Positions 16,725 through 24,455 of a stretch of DNA of 64,000 nucleotides are shown piece by piece. How positions within the stretch are numbered: the first letter of the stretch is position 1; each line of letters begins with the position of its first letter. The stretch comes from Actinomyces sp. AC-20-1. GTDB taxonomy: Bacteria; Actinomycetota; Actinomycetes; Actinomycetales; Actinomycetaceae. Where the stretch lies: contig NZ_JACJVC010000004.1 in the NCBI RefSeq assembly GCF_023369555.1, positions 1 to 64,000 on the forward strand, in the 5' to 3' direction. The notes below the pieces were generated by a model. It saw nothing but the letters and a program-made list of their open reading frames with translations, was not told the DNA's origin and did no database searches. A program made the translations under genes and the position numbers.

Positions 16725-17474
16725 TCAGGCGGGCCGGTAGGTGAAGCGCTCCCAGCCCAGGGCCTCGATGGCGGCGGCCATGCGCTCGCACTGGGCGTCC
16801 CAGCCGGGGGCCGCCGCCGGGAAGGTGCCGCTCGTGCCCCGTGAGCGCGCCTGCTGCAGGGCGTAGACCCGGGCCCCGGCCTCGTGGACCCGGCGGGCGA
16901 CCTCCACGGCGTCGTCGGCGGTGACGTCACCGGGGACGACGGTGGTGCGCACCTCCAGGTCCGTGCCGGAGGCGAGCAGGGCCTCGAGCGAGTCCCACAC
17001 CTTGGCCGCGGCGTTCGGTCGGCCGACCACCTGCGTGTAGTGCTCGGGCAGGGCCTTGACGTCGAGTCCGACCCAGTCGACGAGGCCGGCCCCCACCAGG
17101 TCCCGCAGGCGACGCGGGTACATGCCGGCCGTGTGCAGGCCCACCTGGAAGCCCATGTCCTTGACCTCGCGGGCGGCGTCGGCCAGGCAGTCCTGGCGCA
17201 GGGCCTCTCCGCCCGTGAGGACGACGCCGTCGAGCAGCCCCCGGCGTCGCGCGAGCAGGTCGCGGACCTCCTGCCAGGCGACGGCGCCGGGGGTGCGGGT
17301 GGGGATGAGGTCGCGGTTGTGGCAGTAGAAGCAGTTCCAGGGGCAGCCCTGTGTGAAGACGGTCGCGGTGAGGTGGTCCGGCCAGTCCACGGTGGACATG
17401 GGCACGAGCCCCGCGATCCGCAGCGAGTCCGCGGGGCTTGCCGGCAGGGTTCTCGCCCCCTCAGCCTCAGGCAT
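16725..17474 (-). CDS. nrdG: Anaerobic ribonucleotide reductase activating protein (radical SAM)
   Basis: A 249-residue radical SAM enzyme that installs the glycyl radical on NrdD. The 4Fe-4S cluster motif CX3CX2C is C44-C48-C51 (CPWNCFYC), preceded by VDWPDHLTATVF and followed by the TGGEAL SAM-binding motif. Further conserved pieces are LDVKALPEHY and VRTTVVPG. The ATG at 17474 overlaps the stop of the upstream RHH antitoxin gene by 8 bp; the frame extends further but would lie inside that gene. nrdD is about 0.7 kb upstream on the same strand, with a toxin-antitoxin pair between. Confidence 0.93.
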   Translation of the reverse strand: MPEAEGARTLPASPADSLRIAGLVPMSTVDWPDHLTATVFTQGCPWNCFYCHNRDLIPTRTPGAVAWQEVRDLLARRRGLLDGVVLTGGEALRQDCLADAAREVKDMGFQVGLHTAGMYPRRLRDLVGAGLVDWVGLDVKALPEHYTQVVGRPNAAAKVWDSLEALLASGTDLEVRTTVVPGDVTADDAVEVARRVHEAGARVYALQQARSRGTSGTFPAAAPGWDAQCERMAAAIEALGWERFTYRPA

Positions 17475-17703
17475 CGAGGCCGAGGGCCGCCGCGATCTCA
17501 TCGAGGCGGCGCGTCTTGATCTCGCCACGTCGCGCCGCCTCCGCTTCCGCGTTCAGCGCGTACGCGTACTCCAGCTCATCGATGTAGGACTCAACGGCCT
17601 GACGCACATAAAAGGTCGCCGAGCGACCGGTGCGACTGCCCAGGTCGTCGAGCCGGTGCTTGAGGTCCTCCGGAAGCCGTACGCTCAGAACCGCTGTAGA
17701 CAT
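17467..17703 (-). CDS. Ribbon-helix-helix antitoxin (RelB-like, DUF6290 type)
   Basis: A 78-residue protein starting MSTAVLSVRLPEDLKHRLDD. A short beta strand and two helices form a ribbon-helix-helix DNA-binding domain (RSATFYVRQAVESYIDELEY), followed by a charged C-terminal tail (about 48-78) that fits a RelE toxin. An upstream in-frame ATG at 17736 would add 11 residues. The ATG at 17703 is preceded by TATGCT at about the -10 position of a leaderless promoter, so it may have its own transcription. Its presumed toxin partner lies upstream, reversing the usual antitoxin-toxin order. The stop overlaps the nrdG start. Confidence 0.83.
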   Translation of the reverse strand: MSTAVLSVRLPEDLKHRLDDLGSRTGRSATFYVRQAVESYIDELEYAYALNAEAEAARRGEIKTRRLDEIAAALGLDA

Positions 17704-17777
17704 GTTTACAGCATAAGAGTGAACCTCGCTCACCACAACCCCGCAACCCGTACGGCACCGGACACAGGCCCCTCATC

Positions 17778-17832
17778 GCTGAGGAGTCGGGGGCTCTCAC
17801 CACAGAAACGGTGAGAGCCCCGACTCCTCAGC
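17778..17832. repeat. Strong hairpin between RelE-like toxin and RHH antitoxin genes
   Basis: Arms 17778-17801 and 17810-17832 are complementary over 23 bp with a single bulged G, closing on the 8-nt loop ACAGAAAC. There is no T-tract on either side. It fills most of the 157-bp gap between the two TA genes. It could terminate toxin transcripts, stabilise mRNA ends, or be the footprint of a mobile palindrome. Confidence 0.75.
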
Positions 17833-17860
17833 GGTCTACTCGCGACCAGGCCCGGCAACG

Positions 17861-18130
17861 TCAGCGATCATAGACAGCGGAACGGTGACCGACATCGATC
17901 GCGAGGATCACGCAGCGCGCATCCTGGACATCGATGACCACCCGGTAGCCCCCAACCCGGAGCCGGAACTTCCCCGCGAGTGGTCCCGTCATCGGCTTCA
18001 AGAAGGCCCGCGGCTCATCTGCCGCCTGGACCTCCCGCAGCTTGCGGACCACACGCTCCTGAACGCTGCGATCAAGCCGGGTCAGCGCCTTCTCGGCACG
18101 CGGGGTGAGCTCAACGCTCCAATCCGCCAC
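17861..18130 (-). CDS. RelE/ParE-family toxin
   Basis: An 89-residue protein of the RelE/ParE fold: WSVELTPRAEKALTRLDRSV, VVRKLREVQ, then KPMTGPLAGKFRLRVGGYRVVIDV and the end VGHRSAVYDR. The family cleaves mRNA at the ribosome. The start is GTG with an excellent AAGGAGG 9 bp upstream. It begins 27 bp after nrdD and reads in the same direction, so it may be co-transcribed with the RNR. The probable antitoxin is the RHH gene downstream, separated by a hairpin. Confidence 0.88.
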   Translation of the reverse strand: MADWSVELTPRAEKALTRLDRSVQERVVRKLREVQAADEPRAFLKPMTGPLAGKFRLRVGGYRVVIDVQDARCVILAIDVGHRSAVYDR

Positions 18131-18157
18131 TCGTTCCTCCTTCTCCGGGGCGGGTGC

Positions 18158-20098
18158 TCACGCGCTCGTCGCGGTCAGGTGCGAGACGGCCGGGCCGTGG
18201 GCACCGGCGGCCCCCTCGGTGAACATCGTGCGCTCGGCGTACTCGCCCTTCTTGCCGATGTTGAAGGACTGCACCGGGCGGAAGTAGCCCATGACGCGCG
18301 TCCACACCTCGCACTCGACGGGCTCGGCGCCGGGGTGCAGCTCGGCGCACTTGGGGCAGGTGGTGTGCTCGCCGGCGAGGTAGCCGTGGGTCGGGCAGAT
18401 CGAGAAGGTCGGCGTGATCGTGATGTAGGGGGAGCGGAAGGCCGTGAGCGAGCGGCGCACGAGCTCCTTGCAGGCCTGGGCCGAGGAGACGCGCTCGTTC
18501 ATGTACAGGTGCAGGACGGTGCCACCTGTGTACTTGGTCTGCAGCTCCTCCTGCATCTCCTGGGCGAGGAAGGGGTCGTCCGTGTAGCCGACGGGGATCT
18601 GGGAGGAGTTCGTGTAGTACGGGTTGGCGTCCGTGCCGGCCTGGAGGATGCCGGGCAGCCGCTTGCGGTCCTCCTTGGCGAAGCGGTAGGTGGTGCCCTC
18701 CGCGGGCGTGGCCTCCAGGTTGTACAGGTGGCCGGTGGCCTCCTGGACCTGGACCATGCGCTCGCGCACGTGGTCGAGCAGGCGCACGCACATGTCGTGG
18801 CCGCGCAGGTCGGTGAGGTCGTAGGCGTCGGACGTGAAGTTGCGGACCATCTCGTTCATGCCGTTGACGCCGATGGTCGAGAAGTGGTTGTCGAGGGTGC
18901 CGAGCCAGCGCTTGGTGAAGGGGAACAGGCCGGCGTCGATGTGGTGCTGGATGACGACGCGCTTGAGCTCGAGGGTGTCGGAGGCGATGTCGATGAGGCG
19001 GTCGAGGGCGGCGACCAGGCCCTCCTCGTCACCGGCGTGGAGGTAGCCCAGCCGCGCCATGTTGATGGTGACGACGCCGACGCTCCCGGTCTGCTCAGCG
19101 GAGCCGAAGAGGCCGTTGCCGCGCTTGAGGAGCTCGCGCAGGTCGAGCTGGAGGCGGCAGCACATGGAGCGGATCATGCCGGGGTCGAGCTCGGAGTTGA
19201 TGAAGTTCTGGAAGTAGGGCAGGCCGTACTTCGCCGTCATCTCGAACAGCAGGTCCGCGTTGTCCGCGTCCCAGTCGAAGTCCTTGGTGATGTTGTAGGT
19301 GGGGATGGGGAAGGTGAAGACGCGTCCGTCGGCGTCGCCCGCGGTCATGACCTCCATGAAGGCGCGGTTGATCATGGCCATCTCGTCGGCGAGGTCGCCG
19401 TAGGTGAAGCCGCACAGCTCGTCGCCGACCAGGGGGTGCTCGTCGGCGAGGTCCGCAGGGCAGGTCCAGTCGAAGGTGAGGTTGGTGAAGGGCGTCTGGG
19501 TGCCCCAGCGGGAGGGGACGTTGAGGTTGAAGATGAGCTCCTGCATGCACTGCAGGACCTGGTCGTAGGTCATGGCGTCCAGGCGGACGAAGGGCGCCAT
19601 GTAGGTGTCGAAGGAGCTGAAGGCCTGGGCACCGGCCCACTCGTTCTGGAGGGTGCCGAGGAAGTTGACGATCTGGCCGACGGCGCTGGAGAAGTGGCGG
19701 GGCGGGTTGCAGGCGATCTTGCCGGGGACGCCGTTGAAGCCCTGCTGCAGGAGGGACTTGAGCGACCAGCCGGCGCAGTAGCCGGCGAACATGTCGAGGT
19801 CGTGGATGTGGATGTCGCCGTTGCGGTGGGCGTCGCCGGCGGCCTGGGAGTAGATCTGGCTCAGCCAGTAGTTGGCGATGACCTTGCCGCTGGTGTTGAG
19901 GATCATGCCGCCCAGCGAGTACCCCTGGTTGGCGTTGGCGTTGACGCGCCAGTCGGAGCGGTCCAGGTACTCGGTGATGGTGGCGACGGCGTCGACGACG
20001 GGGCGCGAGCCGTGGGCGACGGCGGAGTCGGCGGAGCCGTGGGCCACGAGCTCGGGGTGGGCTGCTGCGAGGTGCGCGTCGGACACGGGTCTCTCCAT
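18158..20098 (-). CDS. nrdD: Anaerobic ribonucleoside-triphosphate reductase, class III
   Basis: A 646-residue glycyl-radical enzyme reducing ribonucleoside triphosphates to deoxy forms without oxygen. Visible features are GDIHIHDLD (94-102), NLNVPSRWGTQTPFTNLTFD, the zinc-site cysteines (C568, C581, C584 with ICPTHGY and CPKC), and the radical glycine G604 in TRVMGYFRP. There is no N-terminal ATP-cone, so overall activity control would be absent or different. ATG 20098 gives a sensible N-terminus; GTG at 20083 is an alternative. Upstream DNA carries a possible NrdR box. The activase nrdG is on the same strand beyond an inserted TA pair. Confidence 0.95.
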   Translation of the reverse strand: MERPVSDAHLAAAHPELVAHGSADSAVAHGSRPVVDAVATITEYLDRSDWRVNANANQGYSLGGMILNTSGKVIANYWLSQIYSQAAGDAHRNGDIHIHDLDMFAGYCAGWSLKSLLQQGFNGVPGKIACNPPRHFSSAVGQIVNFLGTLQNEWAGAQAFSSFDTYMAPFVRLDAMTYDQVLQCMQELIFNLNVPSRWGTQTPFTNLTFDWTCPADLADEHPLVGDELCGFTYGDLADEMAMINRAFMEVMTAGDADGRVFTFPIPTYNITKDFDWDADNADLLFEMTAKYGLPYFQNFINSELDPGMIRSMCCRLQLDLRELLKRGNGLFGSAEQTGSVGVVTINMARLGYLHAGDEEGLVAALDRLIDIASDTLELKRVVIQHHIDAGLFPFTKRWLGTLDNHFSTIGVNGMNEMVRNFTSDAYDLTDLRGHDMCVRLLDHVRERMVQVQEATGHLYNLEATPAEGTTYRFAKEDRKRLPGILQAGTDANPYYTNSSQIPVGYTDDPFLAQEMQEELQTKYTGGTVLHLYMNERVSSAQACKELVRRSLTAFRSPYITITPTFSICPTHGYLAGEHTTCPKCAELHPGAEPVECEVWTRVMGYFRPVQSFNIGKKGEYAERTMFTEGAAGAHGPAVSHLTATSA

Positions 20099-20248
20099 CG
20101 GTGCGGGGCGGGGTGCGGTTGGGCGGCGGTCGTCGGAGCGCGCCCTGTGCAGCGGCTCGGGGAGGTCCGGGGCGTCGTCGCCGGTCACGACACTACAACC
20201 GAACCACACGGTTGTGACACATCATCCGGTGGTCGAGAAGAATCGCGA

Positions 20249-20264
20249 CCACAAGATGTTGTGG
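20249..20264. promoter_or_regulatory. Candidate NrdR box upstream of nrdD
   Basis: CCACAAGATGTTGTGG has perfect 6-bp arms and follows the NrdR pattern (CACAA-n-AT-n-TTGTG). A second, weaker CACA-CGGT-TGTG element lies at 20206-20217, 45 bp centre to centre, which is not the usual about 31-bp spacing. An additional inverted pair ACAACCG/CGGTTGT spans 20195-20215. NrdR normally represses RNR genes when nucleotides are plentiful. Confidence 0.45.
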
Positions 20265-20428
20265 TGTAGTGAGATGCTGCCACGGGAATAGGTGGCCGTT
20301 TTCGCCAGTATTCCGCGACAGGCCGGACGGGAGCCCTAGGAGCTTCGAGGTGACGGGCATCACATCCCTGGGGTGCGGGACGGCGTGTCGCACCACCCCA
20401 CTCACACCACCCGCACCATCCAGCCCAC

Positions 20429-20490
20429 CTCCTCGGTTTGCGCTCGACCGTACGCCACAACCCCAGGGAGCTCGAGCGCGAACCGAGGAG
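20429..20490. repeat. Palindromic intergenic repeat, copy 1
   Basis: Arms CTCCTCGGTTTGCGCTCGA (20429-20447) and its complement (20472-20490) match at 18 of 19 positions around a 24-bp centre containing CGTACG and CCAGGGAGC. A second copy in opposite orientation lies at 26442-26501. It sits exactly at the 5' edge of a truncated ImmA/IrrE gene. Confidence 0.85.
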
Positions 20491-20513
20491 CTCGAGACAA
20501 GGGTCAGGAGGGC

Positions 20514-21059
20514 GTGGACGCCTTCAGCTTCTGGGCCGACGGGGAGCCCTTCGTGGTCCTGGCGCGGTCGAAGACGGCGGAGCGCGCACGCTTCGACCTG
20601 GCGCACGAGCTCGGGCACCTCGTCATGCACGCCGACACACGCGGCGAGCACGTCACGGACCGTTACCTGGAGCGCGAGGCCAACCGTTTCGCGGCGGAGC
20701 TCCTGGTACCGCGCCAGACTCTTCGCGCGCGAGTGCCAGCACCAGTCGGCCTGGAGGCGCTGCTGGACCTCAAAGCGCGGTTCGGCGTGCCCGCGCGGGC
20801 GATGGCGTACTCGCTCAAGGACGCGGGCCGCCTGTCCGACTGGGCGGCGCGCCAGGCCCTCACCGAGCTGGAGCGTCGGGGCTTCCGCACGGGAGAGCCG
20901 GGCAGCCGCCTGTCCTGGGAGAGGTCCCGGGTCTTCGACGCCCTGCCGGGGGCGCTGCGCACGAGGGGCGTGTCTCCGGGGTCGTGGGTCGACGCGATCG
21001 GGCAGCGCCGTGAGGACGTCCTCGCCTTCACCTTCGGCCAGATGATGCTGGCGGTGTAG
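20514..21059 (+). pseudogene. ImmA/IrrE-type (M78) metallopeptidase, N-terminus missing
   Basis: The conserved part starts at about 20514 (DAFSFWADGEPFVVLARSK) and contains the zinc-protease motif HELGH (RFDLAHELGHLVMH), then LEREANRFAAELLVP with the third metal ligand region, and a C-terminal MAYSLKDAGRLS stretch. Full-length relatives have a preceding XRE helix-turn-helix domain and about 100 more residues. Here the frame runs upstream straight through the palindromic repeat at 20429-20490, giving nonsense sequence. The gene therefore appears to have been cut by a deletion or insertion at the repeat. A GTG at 20514 has AGGAGG only 2 bp upstream. The family cleaves repressors, in phage- and stress-type switches. 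Confidence 0.72.
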
Positions 21060-21197
21060 CGGCCCGGGCGCCCTCAGACCAGCGCGGCCCCGGTCACCTC
21101 GGCGAGGGTGGTCGGCCGGCGCGCGACGGCGTCACCAACAGGGCAGGCACCTCACCCCATGACCTACCGTGTCCGCAGACCCGAGGAGGAGGCACTG

Positions 21198-22166
21198 ATG
21201 GAGGACCCGGCCGGCGCGCTCACGCACAAGGACCTGCTGGCCCTGGACGTCGCCCACCTCTACCACGAGGCCGGCCTCACCCAGGCGGAGGTCGCCGAGA
21301 GGGTGCACCTGTCACGCCCCACCGTCTCCAAGCTGCTCACCCACGCCCTGCAGCGCGGCTTCGTGAGGATCGAGGTGTGGGACCCCCGCGAGCACGACGG
21401 CAACGTCATCGCCACTCTCACCGAGCGCTTCGACCTCACGGAGGTCCGTCTCGTCACGGCCCCGCCGCACCTGCCCGGCTACGCGCGTACCGCGCTGGGG
21501 GCCCAGGGCGCGGACCTGCTGTCCACTATCGTGCGCGACGGCGACGTCATCGCCGTCCAGGGCTCGCCCCTGCTCGCCGACGTCGTCCGCTGCCTCAACC
21601 CGACCCCGCTGCGCTCGGCGCGTGTGGTCCAGATGGCCCGCAGCCTCACGGACTGCCTGTCGGGACGCGAGGAGACCACCTCGGCCCCACTGCTCGCCAA
21701 CGCCCTGAGCGCCCGCTCGCTCCCGCTGCCCGGCCCCCTCGTCGCCGACAGCGTCCCCGAGGCGAACCGGCTCAGGCTCACCGGTCCCATGCGCGAGCCC
21801 CTGGCCGCTCTCGGCGGCGCCCGCATCGCCCTGTTCACCGCGACGCCGGCCTCCCGCCTTCTGCCCCTGCTCGACCGTCTGCTCCTGACCGAGGAGGAGA
21901 GCGAGACGCTGCGCGAGCACGCCGTCGGCGAGATCTGCGGGCGGATCGTCGACGCCGACGGGTGCGTCTGCCTGCCCGACCTCAACAACCGCACGCTGGG
22001 CGTGTCCCTGACCGAGCTGCGCCACATCGAGCAGAAGGTCCTGCTCACCTGCGGCCGCGACAGCGCCTCCGTCGTGCGCGCCGCCCTGTCCAACGGCTAC
22101 GTCGACCGGCTCATCGTCGACGTCGCCACGGCCCGGGAGGTCCTCGCCCTGGACCGGGCGGCCTGA
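21198..22166 (+). CDS. SorC-family transcriptional regulator (DeoR of Bacillus type)
   Basis: A 322-residue regulator. The N-terminal helix-turn-helix is at about residues 8-55 (DVAHLYHEAGLTQAEVAERV, then HLSRPTVSKLLTHAL). The rest is a sugar-phosphate-binding SorC domain including GDVIAVQGSP, the TAPLL-like region, GEICGRIVDADG and a C-terminal FAGG-equivalent. The ATG at 21198 has GAGGAGG 9 bp upstream and was preferred over upstream starts. It directly precedes the deoC-deoP-mutarotase-deoK operon. In Bacillus subtilis the SorC-type DeoR represses deoC and responds to deoxyribose-5-phosphate; the same role is inferred here. Confidence 0.88.
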   Translation: MEDPAGALTHKDLLALDVAHLYHEAGLTQAEVAERVHLSRPTVSKLLTHALQRGFVRIEVWDPREHDGNVIATLTERFDLTEVRLVTAPPHLPGYARTALGAQGADLLSTIVRDGDVIAVQGSPLLADVVRCLNPTPLRSARVVQMARSLTDCLSGREETTSAPLLANALSARSLPLPGPLVADSVPEANRLRLTGPMREPLAALGGARIALFTATPASRLLPLLDRLLLTEEESETLREHAVGEICGRIVDADGCVCLPDLNNRTLGVSLTELRHIEQKVLLTCGRDSASVVRAALSNGYVDRLIVDVATAREVLALDRAA

Positions 22167-22272
22167 CGGGACCGGGCGACGGCCCCGTGGCGGGCCCGCA
22201 CCACGCCCCGGAGGCACAGATGTGCCGACGGCGCACCTCCGAGCCACCTCAGGCGCACCCGCACCCAAGGAC

Positions 22273-22317
22273 AGCGACCTTTCCCCGTCATCACAGGGAT
22301 TTCCTGGGGTTGTCGCT
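22273..22317. promoter_or_regulatory. Possible DeoR-type operator upstream of deoC
   Basis: AGCGAC (22273-22278) ... CCCC (22283-22286) are mirrored by GGGG (22306-22309) ... GTCGCT (22312-22317), forming an imperfect inverted repeat in the 242-bp gap before deoC. This gap otherwise contains only the deoC ribosome site (AAAGGAG). Operator assignment is inference. Confidence 0.35.
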
Positions 22318-22408
22318 TCCGTCGTGGACCCTTTCGCCGCCCTGTGCGCCGCTCCTAGCCTCCATCTCACCGCCCGCCCCACCGGGTGGAGAGAACAAAG
22401 GAGTTCAC

Positions 22409-23068
22409 ATGACACCTCGAGCGTCACTCATCGACCACACGCTCCTGACACCGACGGCGAGCCGCGAGGCCGTCACCACCCTGTGCCGTGAGGCCGCCGA
22501 GCTCGGCATGGCCTCCGTGTGCGTCAACCCGGTGCACGTCCCCCTCGCCGCACGCCTGCTCGCCGACGCTCCCGTCGCGGTGTGCACCGTCATCGACTTC
22601 CCCCTCGGGGCGAGCAGCACCGTCTCCAAGGCGGAGCAGGCCCGCCTGGCCGTCGCCGACGGCGCCACCGAGGTCGACATGGTCATCGCCCTCGGCGCCG
22701 TCAAGGAGCACGACTGGGACTACGTCGAGCAGGACGTGCGCGCCGTCGTCGAGGCCGCCGGCCCCGCCGCCACCGTCAAGGTCATCCTCGAGACCTGCCT
22801 GCTCGACGACGAGGAGGTCACCCGCGCCTGCCTGTGCGCCGAGGCCGCGGGGGCGGGCTTCGTCAAGACCTCCACCGGCTTCTCCACCGGTGGGGCCAGC
22901 GTCCACGCCGTCGGCCTCATGCACGCCGCCGTCGGTGGCCGCCTGGGGGTCAAGGCCTCCGGCGGCATCCACACCCCGCAGGAGCTGGACGCCCTCGTCG
23001 CGGCCGGCGCCACCCGCATCGGGGCCTCCGCCGGACGCGCGCTGCTGGGAGAGGAGGCCCGGGCATGA
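22409..23068 (+). CDS. deoC: Deoxyribose-phosphate aldolase
   Basis: A 219-residue class I aldolase cleaving 2-deoxyribose-5-phosphate to acetaldehyde and glyceraldehyde-3-phosphate. The Schiff-base lysine is K153 (FVKTSTGF), with the partners D90 (TEVDMVIALGA) and K182 (GVKASGGIHT). Other family motifs are IDHTLLTP and VCVNPVHV. AAAGGAG lies 7 bp before the ATG. Its stop overlaps the ATG of the permease gene. It is the first gene of a four-gene deoxyribose operon. Confidence 0.97.
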   Translation: MTPRASLIDHTLLTPTASREAVTTLCREAAELGMASVCVNPVHVPLAARLLADAPVAVCTVIDFPLGASSTVSKAEQARLAVADGATEVDMVIALGAVKEHDWDYVEQDVRAVVEAAGPAATVKVILETCLLDDEEVTRACLCAEAAGAGFVKTSTGFSTGGASVHAVGLMHAAVGGRLGVKASGGIHTPQELDALVAAGATRIGASAGRALLGEEARA

Positions 23069-24453
23069 GCACCACCGTCGTCCCCTCCCGCTCACGGGGC
23101 CTCATCCCCGACCCCAGCCGCCAGCTCACCGACGGCTACCTCGACCGCACCCCGGTCTTCCAGTACATCCTGCTGTCGATCTGCTTCCCGATGTGGGGTG
23201 CCGCCGCCTCCCTCAACGACATCCTCATCACCCAGTTCAAGTCCGTGTTCACGCTGTCGGACTTCGCCTCCGCCTTCGTGCAGTCGGCCTTCTACGGCGG
23301 CTACTTCGTCCTGGCGATCCCCGCCTCCCGGGTGATCCGCAAGTGGAGCTACAAGACCGGCATCCTCACCGGCCTGACCTTCTACATCATCGGCTGCACG
23401 ATGTTCTTCCCCGCCTCCCGGGTCGCCACCTACTCGGTGTTCCTCGCCGCGATCTTCGCGATCGCCGTCGGGCTGTCCTTCCTCGAGACGTCCTGCAACA
23501 CGTACTCCTCGATGATCGGCCCCAAGCGCCTGTCGACGCTGCGGCTCAACATCTCGCAGACCTTCTACCCCATCGGCTCGATCGCCGGCATCCTGCTGGG
23601 CAAGTACCTCATCTTCACCGAGGGCGAGGCCCTGCACACCCAGCTCGAGGGGCTGTCGGCGACCGAGGCGCACGAGCTGAGCCAGCAGATGCTCCTGCGC
23701 ACGCTTCAGCCCTACCGCTTCCTCGTCATCGTCCTGCTCGTGCTGCTCGTCGTCGTCGCCCTCACCCAGATGCCGTCCTGCAAGCCCCAGCACGTGACCG
23801 CCACCGGGACTGAGAAGGACCAGGCGACCATCGGCCAGACACTGAGCTACCTGGCCCACAACAACCGCTTCCGCCGGGGCATCGTCACCCAGTTCCTGTA
23901 CGTCGGGATGCAGACGGCGGTGTGGTCCTTCACCATCCGCCTGGCGCTCAACCTCGACTCCGCCATCAACGAGCGCTCCGCCTCCAACTTCATGATCCTG
24001 GCCTTCATCGCCTTCTTCGCCGGCAAGTTCCTGGCGAACATCCTCATGACCCGCTTCAACGAGAACCTCGTCCTCGTGACGTACTCGGCCGCGGGCGTGG
24101 CCGCCCTCCTGTACGTCGTGCTCGTGCCGAACATCAGCGCGGTGTACGCCGCGATCCTCGTGTCGGGCCTGTTCGGCCCGTGCTGGGCGACGATCTACGC
24201 CCGCACCCTGGACTCCATCGAGGACAAGCGCCACACGGAGACCGGCGGGGCCGTCATCGTCATGTCGATCATCGGCGGCGCCGTCGTGCCCGTCATCCAG
24301 GGCCTCGTGTCGGACACGGTCGGGTCGATGCAGGTGTCCTTCGCCGTCAACATCGTCTGCTTCGCCGCGGTCCTGCTCTACTTCCTCGCCGAGTACCGCC
24401 GGCCCGCCTCCACTACCGCGCCCGCGGCCGACACCCACCGTAAGGACTCCTGA
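23065..24453 (+). CDS. deoP: MFS sugar:H+ symporter, FucP-like, probable deoxyribose permease
   Basis: A 462-residue 12-helix transporter of the fucose permease branch. Typical pieces are FPMWGAAASLNDILITQFK, FVQSAFYGGYFVLAIPAS, SFLETSCNTYSSMIGP and LRLNISQTFYPIGSIAG. A larger cytoplasmic loop separates the halves (about 190-260). The ATG overlaps the deoC stop by 4 bp. Placement between deoC and the deoxyribokinase, with a mutarotase following, matches the DeoP permease of enterobacterial deoxyribose operons; the substrate is inferred from that context. Confidence 0.87.
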   Translation: MSTTVVPSRSRGLIPDPSRQLTDGYLDRTPVFQYILLSICFPMWGAAASLNDILITQFKSVFTLSDFASAFVQSAFYGGYFVLAIPASRVIRKWSYKTGILTGLTFYIIGCTMFFPASRVATYSVFLAAIFAIAVGLSFLETSCNTYSSMIGPKRLSTLRLNISQTFYPIGSIAGILLGKYLIFTEGEALHTQLEGLSATEAHELSQQMLLRTLQPYRFLVIVLLVLLVVVALTQMPSCKPQHVTATGTEKDQATIGQTLSYLAHNNRFRRGIVTQFLYVGMQTAVWSFTIRLALNLDSAINERSASNFMILAFIAFFAGKFLANILMTRFNENLVLVTYSAAGVAALLYVVLVPNISAVYAAILVSGLFGPCWATIYARTLDSIEDKRHTETGGAVIVMSIIGGAVVPVIQGLVSDTVGSMQVSFAVNIVCFAAVLLYFLAEYRRPASTTAPAADTHRKDS

Positions 24454-24455
24454 CC

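Noticed and set aside
17885-20269. Long plus-strand frame opposite nrdD
   Set aside because: The minus strand carries NrdD motifs including the radical glycine and zinc cysteines; the opposite translation is a valine/glycine/aspartate-biased artefact.
21061-21197. Possible 3' end of a minus-strand gene before the SorC-type regulator (a short tail ending TLAEVTGAALV then stop)
   Set aside because: About 18 sensible residues with no upstream continuation and no family recognised; too little to call a remnant.
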